44,860 bases of DNA, taken from contig BFEA01001010.1 in NCBI GenBank assembly GCA_003427395.1, forward strand, positions 74,197 to 119,056. The letters run 5' to 3'. This DNA comes from Chara braunii (Eukaryota > Streptophyta > Charophyceae > Charales > Characeae). This document shows, piece after piece, positions 18,993-28,258 of this stretch; position 1 is the first letter of the stretch, and each line of letters opens with the position of its first letter. Below the pieces are notes generated by a model. It saw only the letters and a list, made by a program, of their open reading frames with translations. It was not told the origin of the DNA and did not search any database. The position numbers and the translations under genes are program-made.

Positions 18993-19975
18993 TAACATAG
19001 ACACCACACAACCGACAACATACCATCCCCTTGCCCATGCAGACAACAACCACCCCACGCAACACGGACAATACACAACACCTACCCCGAACAGCCAATA
19101 TCCCCCCACCACCAATGCCCCTGCAAGAAGTCACATTGCAACACAGACAGTCACCCTTCCCCAATACAACACCAAACGCGAGGACGGAGTCTGCTGCAAC
19201 ACAACATCGCAACCCAGAAACACGCCCACAGAAGAGAGCCAAAAAAAATGGGGAAACATGCAGACAGACCCGCAACACAGCACGCCAAGGCACTGCAAGA
19301 GGGCGCAAAAGCAGGAACCAAAATGGAGCCTATTTCCACACCGAGGCACAACGGTTTGTCAACGGAGTCCTCAACAACGCCGTTAGAGCAAACACCCTTA
19401 CAGGGTATTTGCTCATGTTTTTCCATCTGATACAGTATCGACGGCCGTCACCATGGCAGGGACGGTCTGAAGTAAGAAGTGAGAGATGCTTTGGCATGAC
19501 ACCATGAAACAAAGTTTCTCGACGACGGAGGTCGGGATTGTCAAGTAGTCATATGACCCGTACAACAAACGGTAAGCACGGGATTTGGCGACCATGTGCT
19601 AAGTTCACGCGGTAAGGCGAAAATAAACTAGAATGAGCTGGGGGGGGGCCGTCGGATCAACCGATATGGGAAAACCGACAGGTTGGGCCGCCGTAAGACC
19701 GAAAAAGAGGAATAACTCGGCCATGCGGCCGGGTCAATCTAAGAGAACATGCCGCCTATCGTAATAAGAGGCGGCAACTGACATTTGGCCCAAGCAAACA
19801 TAGTAGAAACTGGCCATGGGCCTGTTATACCAAGCTGAACTCGCCCTGTACTCTATTTATAGAAGGGCAGCTCTGATTTTAACCAAGCTAAGAGCTAGCC
19901 CAGTAGGTACAGGTGTGGATCGACAGGTCAGGAGTACAGGGATTGAGTCCATCCTGTCACCCGACCTAACTCTTT
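18993..19975. other. No supported gene
   Basis: Begins A/C-rich, then becomes mixed with a GC-rich part near 19640-19790 containing small hairpins (GCCGCC/GGCGGC type). Frames at 19031-19507 and on the opposite strand have no recognisable domain. Confidence 0.4.
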
Positions 19976-20112
19976 TTGGTGAAAAACGAAGTAAGCCCCA
20001 CTTATTTGGACTCCGACGCGAATTGGTCGGGGCTTGAACCTACGACTTGTGAGGTATAAGAAGTGCAGTGGAAGACTAAGACTTGGGTGCCTTCCCCGTG
20101 GTAGGAGCCTGA
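19976..20112 (-). mobile_element. tRNA-derived SINE-like sequence
   Basis: On the minus strand, TACCACGGGGAAGGC (20103-20089) resembles a Pol III A box, and GGTTCAAGCCC (20040-20030) fits the B box consensus GGTTCRANYCC. They are about 50 bases apart, with a T-arm-like closing pair (GTCG/CGAC). The tRNA-unrelated body would continue towards about 19800. No tail or target duplication was identified, so this is tentative. Confidence 0.4.
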
Positions 20113-20318
20113 CAGTTGAATAGTGGGGTACAATTTGAGTTTTGTTTTTGAATTTTTTTTTTTTAACTACTGCATGAACAAAGCCTAAGTAATGCAAAAG
20201 GTTCGTTTATAGTTAGGAAAAGGGAACATTTGGGCGCTCACCGTGAACTATGGGACCTCTAAACACTTTCTAACCAATTGAGTACGCGGAGATTTACGAG
20301 GTTGAGAACATGGGTAGT

Positions 20319-20373
20319 TATTATAATAATAATAATAATTATAATTATTATTATTATTATTACTACTACTACT
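20319..20373 (+). repeat. (ATT/ATA/ACT)n microsatellite
   Basis: Trinucleotide tract with AAT, ATT and ACT segments. Confidence 0.9.
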
Positions 20374-20439
20374 CGTGCTTGAATCTACCCTAAATAGAGG
20401 GATAGATCCTTCAAACAAGAAAAAACGTTGTAGGAACAA

Positions 20440-21000
20440 CTAGCCAAGTCGGTCGGGATCGTATCTACTGAAGGGAAGATTGGGAAGGATGGGAAAAAGC
20501 TACGAGCGACACAAGTAGCAGCAAGGCGCCGAGCTACAAGCATGCAAGCGCGAGCCAACGAGCGCAAGCTTGATTACGAGAAAGAAACGAGGCGCGTGCG
20601 CAAAAGGCAGTGTGATCGTAAGGATACGGTGGCAAGCGGATAGGCCAGCACGCAAGAGTGAGCAAAAGCAAGGGGAGCGGAATGCGAACGCAAACATTCG
20701 CAAACACGTAAGCCAACGCGAACATGGCAGCAAGCGCTATCCGGCGCAGAAGTGGGCGAATAGCAGAAACAAGCCAGGGGGAGAAGGAAGGAGAAGAAGG
20801 GGAAGAGAAGGAAGAAGGAGGGGAAGAAGTGGATGCAACTTTGTTTATGGTGTTATCTTCGTGTTTGCGCTCGCAAAACGAGAGTTCCGTCAATATTCGA
20901 AGGTGTCGAGACTTGGTGCGGAGGCTCTGCTATCCTCGTCTTCCGGGAGGCGTCGCTATCCCGCGACCATACGCACGCTACTTCAATCGATAACATAGAA
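20440..21000 (+). other. Possible decayed basic coding fragment
   Basis: One + frame from about 20455 to 20641 reads as an Arg/Lys/Ala/Glu-rich helix-forming segment (for example ANERKLDYEKETRRVRKRQ) before a stop. Downstream frames are also basic. The nucleotide sequence has a recurring GCAAGCG/GCGAAC texture that could create this by itself, so no gene is claimed. Confidence 0.2.
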
Positions 21001-21003
21001 AAG

Positions 21004-21193
21004 TCGAATGAATCTACCGCTGAACTAAAGGAAAGTGCACTACTATACGTGTGTGTGTGTGTGTGAGAGAGTGTATGCGTCACGGCGATTTCACGATACT
21101 CCGATCGATGGGATGAGTGAAAATCGAATGAATTGGTGGTAGAACGTGGAAATATACACTAACACACTTGTTTGCCTATGCATGTGATGTCTA

Positions 21194-21234
<41 letters not shown>

Positions 21235-21449
21235 GTGTAAGTGTGACGCTCGCTTACCTGTCCTAATGCGACTTCCATCCATAGGATGAGCAAAGTGAAT
21301 GAATCTCCTGCTAACGTGGAAATATACACCACCACTAGCGCTCTCGGTCGTTTGTCACGCCTTCACCCTGGCTCCTCCGAGGGATTGCCTTCGAAAATGT
21401 ACTCGTAAGTTTGTGTGTGCGGGTGTGAGAGTGTGTATGTGTGTGTGTG

Positions 21450-21501
<52 letters not shown>
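21004..21501 (+). repeat. GT-microsatellite-linked repeat family G1, units A-C
   Basis: Three related units begin GAATGAATCTMC... or GATGAGYRAAATCGAATGA, continue with ACGTGGAAATATACAC, and end in a (GT)n tract (21049-21065, 21197-21233 with GA, 21430-21501). The last tract runs straight into the assembly gap. Confidence 0.75.
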
Positions 21502-21921
21502 NNNNNNNNNNNNNNNNNNNNNNNNNNNNNNNNNNNNNNNNNNNNNNNNNNNNNNNNNNNNNNNNNNNNNNNNNNNNNNNNNNNNNNNNNNNNNNNNNNN
21601 NNNNNNNNNNNNNNNNNNNNNNNNNNNNNNNNNNNNNNNNNNNNNNNNNNNNNNNNNNNNNNNNNNNNNNNNNNNNNNNNNNNNNNNNNNNNNNNNNNNN
21701 NNNNNNNNNNNNNNNNNNNNNNNNNNNNNNNNNNNNNNNNNNNNNNNNNNNNNNNNNNNNNNNNNNNNNNNNNNNNNNNNNNNNNNNNNNNNNNNNNNNN
21801 NNNNNNNNNNNNNNNNNNNNNNNNNNNNNNNNNNNNNNNNNNNNNNNNNNNNNNNNNNNNNNNNNNNNNNNNNNNNNNNNNNNNNNNNNNNNNNNNNNNN
21901 NNNNNNNNNNNNNNNNNNNNN
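21502..21921. other. Assembly gap (420 N)
   Basis: All N. Its left side is a GT microsatellite and its right side is an A-rich stretch of a hAT-type element, so sequence of both is missing. The word AAATTCGTTACGAAATTGG occurs both right after the gap (21922) and again at about 22049, which may mark a collapsed or misjoined duplication. Frames running through the N are meaningless. Confidence 1.
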
Positions 21922-22400
21922 AAATTCGTTACGAAATTGGAAAAAAAAGTAGAAAAAAAAAAAAAAAAAAAACCTTAAAAAATTCCGAAAAAATAATATG
22001 TTATGAAGAAAAATAAAATAAACAACATTTGCCCGAGCATTACATCTAAATTCGTTACGAAATTGGAAAAAAAAGTAGAAAACAGAAAATAGAAAAAAGT
22101 AAAAAAAAAATTGAAATTAGTGAGCGAACACGATTTGACACCGCCATCTTTGGCGATTTTTTATTTTTTTTTGCCTTAGAAAAATGACTCCAAAATTGAG
22201 AGGCATGTACCTCACATCATACAGAACTCATAAAAAAAACATCAGAAAAGTTATTTTTAGGCATCGAAATGATTTTAAAACAATAATAAAAAATAAAAAA
22301 TAACTAAATGCCGTTCAATTTTGAACGCGAATTTAAATCCGCGTTCAAACGCACATTTGAATGCGAACGCGCGTTCACGGCGTTCAAACGGTTACACAGG
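21922..22400 (-). mobile_element. hAT-type MITE family H1, copy C (inverted, truncated by the gap)
   Basis: In reverse complement this matches copies A (32717-33380) and B (37768-38496): AACGAATTTAGATGTAATGC near 22060, ATCGCCAAAGATGGCGGTG at 22140-22160, and ATGATGTGAGGTACATGCC at 22200-22220. Its outer (right) end is rich in GTTCAAACG/GAACGCG palindromes like the GC-rich ends of the other copies. The terminal word (rc CCTGTGTAACC) is only partly similar to CAGGGTTACC. The other end lies in the gap. Confidence 0.65.
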
Positions 22401-22519
22401 TGGTGGCGGGAGCAAAGCTCTTATTAACATTGGTTTTCAGTGTTACGATTCTCCATTGGTGTCATATTGGTGCAACGCTGCTTTCTGGACACTATGATAC
22501 TTTCTGGCAATCAATGTGA

Positions 22520-22889
22520 TTGTACATCCTTGATATTCTCATCTTGCTACTGGTTATTTTTCTTTATACCGAGCTTCGTGCTGCTGCTATGACGACAATA
22601 GAAGTAGGACATAGATCACACGAAAGAGGAAGAAGAAGGAGTAGAAGAAGAAGGGAAGGAAGCAAAAGAGGAGGAAATGGGAAGAGGAAGAATATGAGAG
22701 GAAACAGAGGGAGTGCAAGGCATAGGGAAGAAGAAGAGAAGAAAAAAGAGTGGGTAAGCGAGAACCGCCGGACCGAGTGAGGGAGAGATGGACACAGAGT
22801 GAATGAAGTAGACTGCATGTATCCTTCTAATTTCTAGTGGAAGATTCATTTGGTTAGTATAGCATAAGTGTTCATGTTAGTAGTGGAAG
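22520..22889. other. AAG/GGA-rich stretch, no gene
   Basis: The open frame at 22520-22780 becomes an Arg/Glu/Lys run caused by a GAAGAAG-type purine tract (about 22618-22760). Not accepted as a gene. Confidence 0.5.
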
Positions 22890-22891
22890 TA

Positions 22892-22922
<31 letters not shown>

Positions 22923-23242
22923 GAGAGAGAGAGAGAGAACAGGTAGGTCTCGAATCTTGCGACTGGGCCTCAAGCTACTTCCACCGGGAGGGGTAGCAAA
23001 ATCGAATGGACCTGCCGCTACAACATGGAAATATACGCCGTCACTTGCGCTCGCCCGCTCTCGCGCCTTCGCCCCGGCTCGCCCATCATGATGGGATTGC
23101 CATTCGCGAGTATGTGTGTAGGTGTGTGTGTGTGTGTGTATGTGTGTGTGCGTGTGAGTGTCGACATTGCGACGAACTTCATAAGGATGAGCAAGATCGG
23201 ACGAATCCACCACTACAACACGGGATTGTACTCTACTACCCC

Positions 23243-23296
<54 letters not shown>

Positions 23297-23300
23297 TAAG
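22890..23300 (+). repeat. GA tract and repeat family G1, units D-E
   Basis: The (GA)n tract at 22890-22938 is followed by unit D (about 22995-23146: ATCGAATGGACCTGCCGCTA, ATGGAAATATACGCC, then (GT)n) and unit E (about 23180-23295: GGATGAGCAAGATCGGACG, then (GT)n). Unit D also shares the GCGCCTTCGCCC-like and GGGATTGCC-TTCG blocks with unit C on the other side of the gap. Confidence 0.75.
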
Positions 23301-23461
23301 AGAAAGAGGAAGAAAGGGATAAGAGGGAGAGAAAGTTACATTTTTGTGTAGTACATCGCCATCGTCATTAGAATGCGATTGTTTACTAAATATAAAAAAC
23401 ATTCTTACTTCGAACGTAACGGACAAGAAATACAAATTGTATACCTTCGTTTTGTTATTAA

Positions 23462-23492
23462 CTTATTATTAACATTGTTGCTATTGTTATTA

Positions 23493-23549
<57 letters not shown>

Positions 23550-23587
23550 TTGTTATTATGGTTATTATTATGATTATGATTATGACT

Positions 23588-23622
<35 letters not shown>
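23462..23622 (+). repeat. (TTA)n microsatellite
   Basis: Long TTA tract with TTG and TGA interruptions. It creates a poly-Leu frame (23373-23573) that is not a gene. Confidence 0.95.
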
Positions 23623-23624
<2 letters not shown>

Positions 23625-23885
23625 GTAATAAACCTAGTCTGGAAGATACTCATCAGACGTCAAGTACATGTAGTCTCAAATCTTCACTAAAACTCCAAAT
23701 AATGTGAAGTGATGTCTGAACCAGTATCTCGTTACTAAGAGACGAAGAGGGTGGAAGAAAGAGAGATTTCCTAATAGATCGATAGGAATATAGATAATAA
23801 AGGGATCAGAAAAAAACGACTATTAAACAAGGTTGGATATGCATGCTTACATAGTGGAGGGAGAGTAAGGAAATTCGTACCTTAA

Positions 23886-24086
23886 GACAGAAGGTTAACC
23901 GACCCCCAAATTTTCACCCCCATTTATAAGAAAACCAAAAGGTCATTTTAACCATACTTCACACCAATCTGTAGAGTGCACTTCTTACTAAAAAAAAAAA
24001 AAAAAAAAACATGATTCCTACTGCACTTTTCAGAGTTGTGAAGGTTACCCTGGGGTGAAAAGTGGGGTAACCTGTTAACCATTTGT
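23886..24086. mobile_element. Short MITE with 9-base target duplication (MULE-like)
   Basis: Direct repeats GTACCTTAA at 23877-23885 and 24087-24095 bracket a 201-base element. Its ends are inverted: left ACAGAAGGTTAACC ... CCCCCAAATTTTCACCCC, and right (reverse complement) ACAAATGGTTAACAGG ... CCCCACTTTTCACCCC, with about 30-base arms. A 9-base target duplication is characteristic of Mutator-like elements. It includes an A-run at 23991-24010 and no coding capacity. Confidence 0.6.
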
Positions 24087-24095
24087 GTACCTTAA

Positions 24096-25369
24096 ATGAT
24101 CTTAGTCGCCGTGCGTATAGGTGAATGTAGGTGCACCCAGTGGGTAGATTATGAAAATGGATTATCTGTTGATCGTGTGACAGAATCAACGACGATTTGA
24201 AAACATCTGAATTTTTCGGGTTGTATGTGAAAAGATGAAGTAGGCAATGCAGTGTACCTACCATTTTCCGCTGTAAAGGTTTTTGTGATCACCACGGCTG
24301 CATTAGGCGAAACCTTCAGTCCAAGTACGGCCATACTGACCGTACATTCTGTTTGGCTGAAGGTGGTAGCCCGAAGAGAAAGAAAGGTGTGTTGAGTGTG
24401 ACCCACCCCCTCCTCGTTTCATCGTCTTTAACATCCTCACTCGAGGTCGAACCTTCCATTAAGGGGTTCGATCGTTTATTTTTCGCTGTCTTAGAATGCA
24501 CCCGAACAAGGTCGTAGCCGGGCACCTTCATTCCTGACTGCGAATGTGGCCACACATAGCTGAGAAGAAGAGTAGATGAGTAGGGAGCAAATTAGGATGA
24601 GGGAGTGGACACAAAGATAAAAGGTGCAAGCACAGACCGAAGGAAGGAAGAATTGCATGAGCAAGAGAAGGAGAGCACGGTAAGGGAGAACGCAATCACG
24701 ATGAGAGTGAAATAAGGGTGTCTGATGGGAGAGGAAGTGGGCACGTGGAAATGGAGAGACCGAGGGGGTGACGGATCAAGGTAGCGGGAAGGACGCAGAC
24801 TGTGCCAGTCTGTTCATTTCTTTAACTCATCGGAGATTTTTAAACGTGGACAGTTGCCTAGGATGCATTGCCTAATGATTAAGGATTTGCCACATTTCCC
24901 AAAGCTAACGAGACTCCAGAGGGAAGTGGCTGACTTTACTCACATCCAATCTGCAGTCTTGGCAATATGGAAAGTATGTATGTGTGTGTGTGCGTGCATG
25001 AATGCACTATTAGGTCCTTTATACACTGCTTGTTTGTGTTTGTTGTAAAAGTTGTTGTACACGACTGCGTTGTAACGATCGATGTTCACAACTCGTTGTG
25101 CGAAAGAGAAAAAAAAAGACAGGCAAACCGGCAGATGCAGAGGTAGAGAGAGACGAAGGGAAGATGCGACGATTGACCCAACAGACACGGAACAGATTTT
25201 AGTGTACACACAAATGGAGGACCAACGACTCTAGAACCAGGACTCCAGGACCAATGACTCATGAAGATTGATTTGTCTACCCATGACCAATGACTCCGAT
25301 GTTAAAGTTTTTTATACAGCGCCCAGAACAAAGATGGGCCTTGGAGTCATGTTCAAATTCGTAGCCAAT
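24096..25369. other. No supported gene; one hairpin
   Basis: A nested inverted repeat at 24314-24364 (CCTTCAG...CTGAAGG enclosing GTACGG...CCGTAC) is the only structure noticed. Short frames show no domain. Confidence 0.4.
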
Positions 25370-25510
25370 CATGAGTAAAAAATAAAAAAAACCGATTTTT
25401 ATTTTTATTTTTTTTTACAAAAAAAAAATTATGTTCGTTCGAACATGTTCGCGAGCTGTTCGCTCGAACGTGAAGGGGTGCGAAAACGTTCGTCGTGCTA
25501 CGCAGCTTAG
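25370..25510. other. A/T tract followed by GTTCG-rich palindromes
   Basis: GTTCGTTCGAACATGTTCG, GCTCGAACG and AACGTTCG follow a T/A-rich tract, resembling the GC-rich, GTTCG-bearing ends of the H1 hAT-type family. It may be the end of a diverged relative, but no terminal repeat or target duplication was seen. Confidence 0.3.
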
Positions 25511-25555
25511 CACCATGCAGAACACTGCTCATTGTACACCTCGTCAGAACGAATC

Positions 25556-26175
25556 TGGAGTGGTGAAGATTATGAATGGACTAAAAAAAAAACTATCTGC
25601 TTACCTGGGGGGGTGCTTTCAGGCCATTCATGGTCTTCACCACTTCAAGTTTGTTCATTATTTTCATGTTGTACAAAGAGCATCATAAAAATCATAAACG
25701 AACCTAAAGTGGTGAAGATCATGAATGATATGAAAGCCCCCCGCCCTGTGATGCACAAAGAGTATCATAAAAACCATAAACAAACCTGAAGTGGTGACCA
25801 TTATGAGTGATATGAAAGTACCCTTTCCGACCACCTGTTAATATAAACTGAAAATCATGAACGAACATGAAGTGGTGAAGACCATAAATGGTCTGAAAGT
25901 ACCCCCCGCAGTCACCTGTTAATGCAACGTGGAAATCATGTACGGACCTGAAGTGATGAAGACTATTAATGGTATGAAAACACCCCCCATAAAGAGCATC
26001 ACGAAAATCATAAACGAACCTGAAGTGGTGAACATCATGAATGGTATGAAAGCACCCCCCTCGGCCACCTACTAATGCAATCTGAAAATCATGAAAGAGC
26101 TTGGAGTGGTGAAGACCATGAATGGTCTGAAAGACCCCCCCCATCACCAGTCAACCTGAAAATCATGAAGATAGA
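25556..26175. repeat. Minisatellite, unit about 81 bases, with an inverted first unit
   Basis: Units start CCTGAAGTGGTGAAGATCAT and end near GAAAATCATGAACGAA. Unit starts at about 25708, 25786, 25867, 25948, 26020 and 26101 give periods of 78, 81, 81, 72 and 81, all multiples of three. One unit at about 25619-25670 is inverted relative to its neighbours. The minus strand therefore stays open over 142 codons (25719-26147) with a repeating H-H-F-x-F-V-x-D-F pattern. I regard that frame as a by-product. Confidence 0.85.
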
Positions 26176-26220
26176 ATGCACACATAATATATGTATCATG
26201 AAAAATATAGAAGTTGTTAA

Positions 26221-27369
26221 CTTCTTCTCAGGGTGGTGGATGCCGTTACACCAACGGCGGAGCAGAGGGTCGAGCAGAGACTGGGCGAGAGGGTGGAGGC
26301 ATTGGTGGAGCAGACGATAGAGCAAAGGGCACACATATCTAGAGTTGGTAGAGTGGAACAAAGGGTTGAGCAAAGGCTCCGGGTGAGGGTGAACGTCAGT
26401 GTGGATCAGCGATTGGATCATGATAGATTTCACACAACACGTGAGAGGGTGGGTAAGAACGTGATGCATGATGTGGGTGGTCTGATACTGGAAGAGAGGA
26501 CAAAGGAGAGGGTCAGGGTTTACCCGCAAGAGAGCGTTACGCCAGAGACTTTATCCAGTCGAGACTCTTTCTATGGGATTCCCTCGTTGCCCACTCGTGG
26601 TGTACAATCCTCTATAGGGGTAGATGTTGGGGCACATGTCGGGGAGCCACCACAGCGTGGAGCTAGGGGCGCATCGGACACCGCGTCCAGTCATGAGAGG
26701 CAGGGTGAGACACACAACTCTATCTTGACGACTTGTTCACCATTGGTCAATCCAACAGTCGTGCCCCACCAGCCCACTCCTCAAGACATGCAGTCACCCA
26801 GACCATCCAGGCTTAGTCAAAGCTCCAGTCTTTTCACGTGTCGTGGGACGTTGCACACTCTGGGAACTGACACTTGTGCGATCAATCCACTGGGCATGCC
26901 CCCGCTTCCTGCACAACAACCGTCCAGTATCATTGACAATACAAAGACGAGTCGTGCCTGTAGGAAGAGGAAATTGAGGGGGGGTGAGGCAGGTGGTGAA
27001 CCAGCTCCCAGAGGATCGAAAGTCAACACTGGTCGCACTCGAGGCCGCCTACGTGGGTCAAGCAAAGGCCGCGCACAACATCAGTAGTCGTGGGCGCTAA
27101 GTGCGTTGGCAGATGTGGACATAGAAACTCCCGATGTTGCTGAGCAATTGCCCGGTGGACGTGACACTGTCAGCGGTGTGTGCACCAGGCCTCGAGCAGG
27201 TGACGGAGAGCGACGAAAAGTCTCTTCTCGAGTGGTGGATGATGCTCCTGATGACAATGATGATAGCAACAACTAAGACGAGATATCCGGTAGCGACTAT
27301 GTTGAGGAGGCTCGCCTGAGGGGTGGAGATGGCGACGACTCTCACAACAGTGGGGATGAGGCGAAGTAA
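26221..27369 (+). pseudogene. Unknown coiled-coil protein frame with two late stops
   Basis: An open frame from 26221 (after an in-frame TAA at 26218) has no ATG near its start. A TTCTTCTCAG acceptor-like site ends at 26231, so it may be an exon. Residues encoded at about 26260-26420 show heptad-like repeats of E-Q-R-V-E-Q-R-L (coiled coil). The middle is Ser/Thr/Pro-rich, and then comes a basic stretch (CRKRKLRGGEAGG, GRTRGRLRGSSKGR; 26955-27075). It meets TAG at 27085, continues in the same frame, meets TAA at 27274, and ends at 27369. The extension is acidic (DDAPDDNDDSNN, GGDGDDSHNSGDEAK), as expected for a genuine C-terminus, so the two stops look like lesions. Family not recognised. The minisatellite at 25.6-26.2 kb lies directly upstream. 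Confidence 0.45.
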
Positions 27370-28194
27370 AAAGATGTGCTTCATTTGTATGTCCATCTGC
27401 ATGTCTTTGTCTTCGGTCGGGGTGCAGTCTGCTTGATTTATGTGTGTTTGCATTGGTGACACTGCGAGGGACTTCGAGAGATAGAGAGATGCACGTGTTA
27501 TCTTCAGTGGGAGTGGCGTGTGGTTCATGCGTGTGTCGTCTTCAGGCCTTGCTGCATGGGAGATAAAGATTGTGTCAGACACAGAGAGATACCGAGACAT
27601 GCAGTTCGTTGTTGCGCTAAACTTGTTGCAGTGGTTCTTCACATGTTCTGCTCCTTTCAATGTTATCTTTGATTGTGGATAATGTTGATGTACGTGAACG
27701 CATGTCATGGGGGGATGAGGAGGACAACGTGCGTGTATTTCTGTGTCCCTGACTCCCTAGACAAGTGTTTATCCCAGTATGTGTGTGTGTGTGTGTCTGT
27801 ATGTGGATAGAGTTTGTGCGCGTGTGCATGTGTATGTATGTGTGTGTGTGTGCGTTTGTGCGCATGTCTGTGTGGGTGTGCACGGGTGTGGAAACTAAAC
27901 TAGGTGTGTGTGTGTGTACACTGTGCATAGTGTATGTGCGGTGTGTGTGTAGATAGTGTGTGTGTGTATGTAAATAGTGGATATTGTGTGCAGAGAGTGT
28001 GTGTGTGCGCGTGTGTGTCGTCACATGGAGCAGTTGCATCAGCGGCCCTTCAACAACACTTTTCACACTCTTCCTCACCGCGGACACCATTTTTTTTTTC
28101 TTTGCTCCGAATGGCCTCAAAGTTTTTTGGGGGGGGTCCTCTGGTGGAACGCAGCCTGCCCTCCTTTCTTTTTTTTGCATATTTAAAAAAAATG
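27370..28194. other. Spacer with long GT-rich tract
   Basis: No gene. (GT)n and GTATGT-type repeats fill about 27779-28018. T- and G-runs occur at 28090-28190. Confidence 0.6.
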
Positions 28195-28258
28195 AGTTGT
28201 CCGGGATTCCGGACAACTCCGCACAGGATGTCCGACCAGGACAACCGGCCATCGGACA
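28195..28258. other. Hairpin cluster with repeated GGACAAC
   Basis: AGTTGTCCGG (28195-28204) and CCGGACAACT (28209-28218) form a perfect 10-base stem with a 4-base loop. TGTCCGA and TCGGACA (28229-28235 and 28252-28258) form another. GGACAAC occurs three times in 64 bases. It sits at the very start of the open Josephin-like frame and may be a transposon terminus or operator-like site. Confidence 0.5.

Noticed and set aside
21299-22016. Frames running through the gap
   Set aside because: They consist of N and microsatellite translation.
23373-23573. Poly-Leu frame
   Set aside because: Produced by the TTA microsatellite.
26089-26529. 146-residue minus-strand frame
   Set aside because: Opposite to the coiled-coil frame and partly within the minisatellite; better seen as its shadow.
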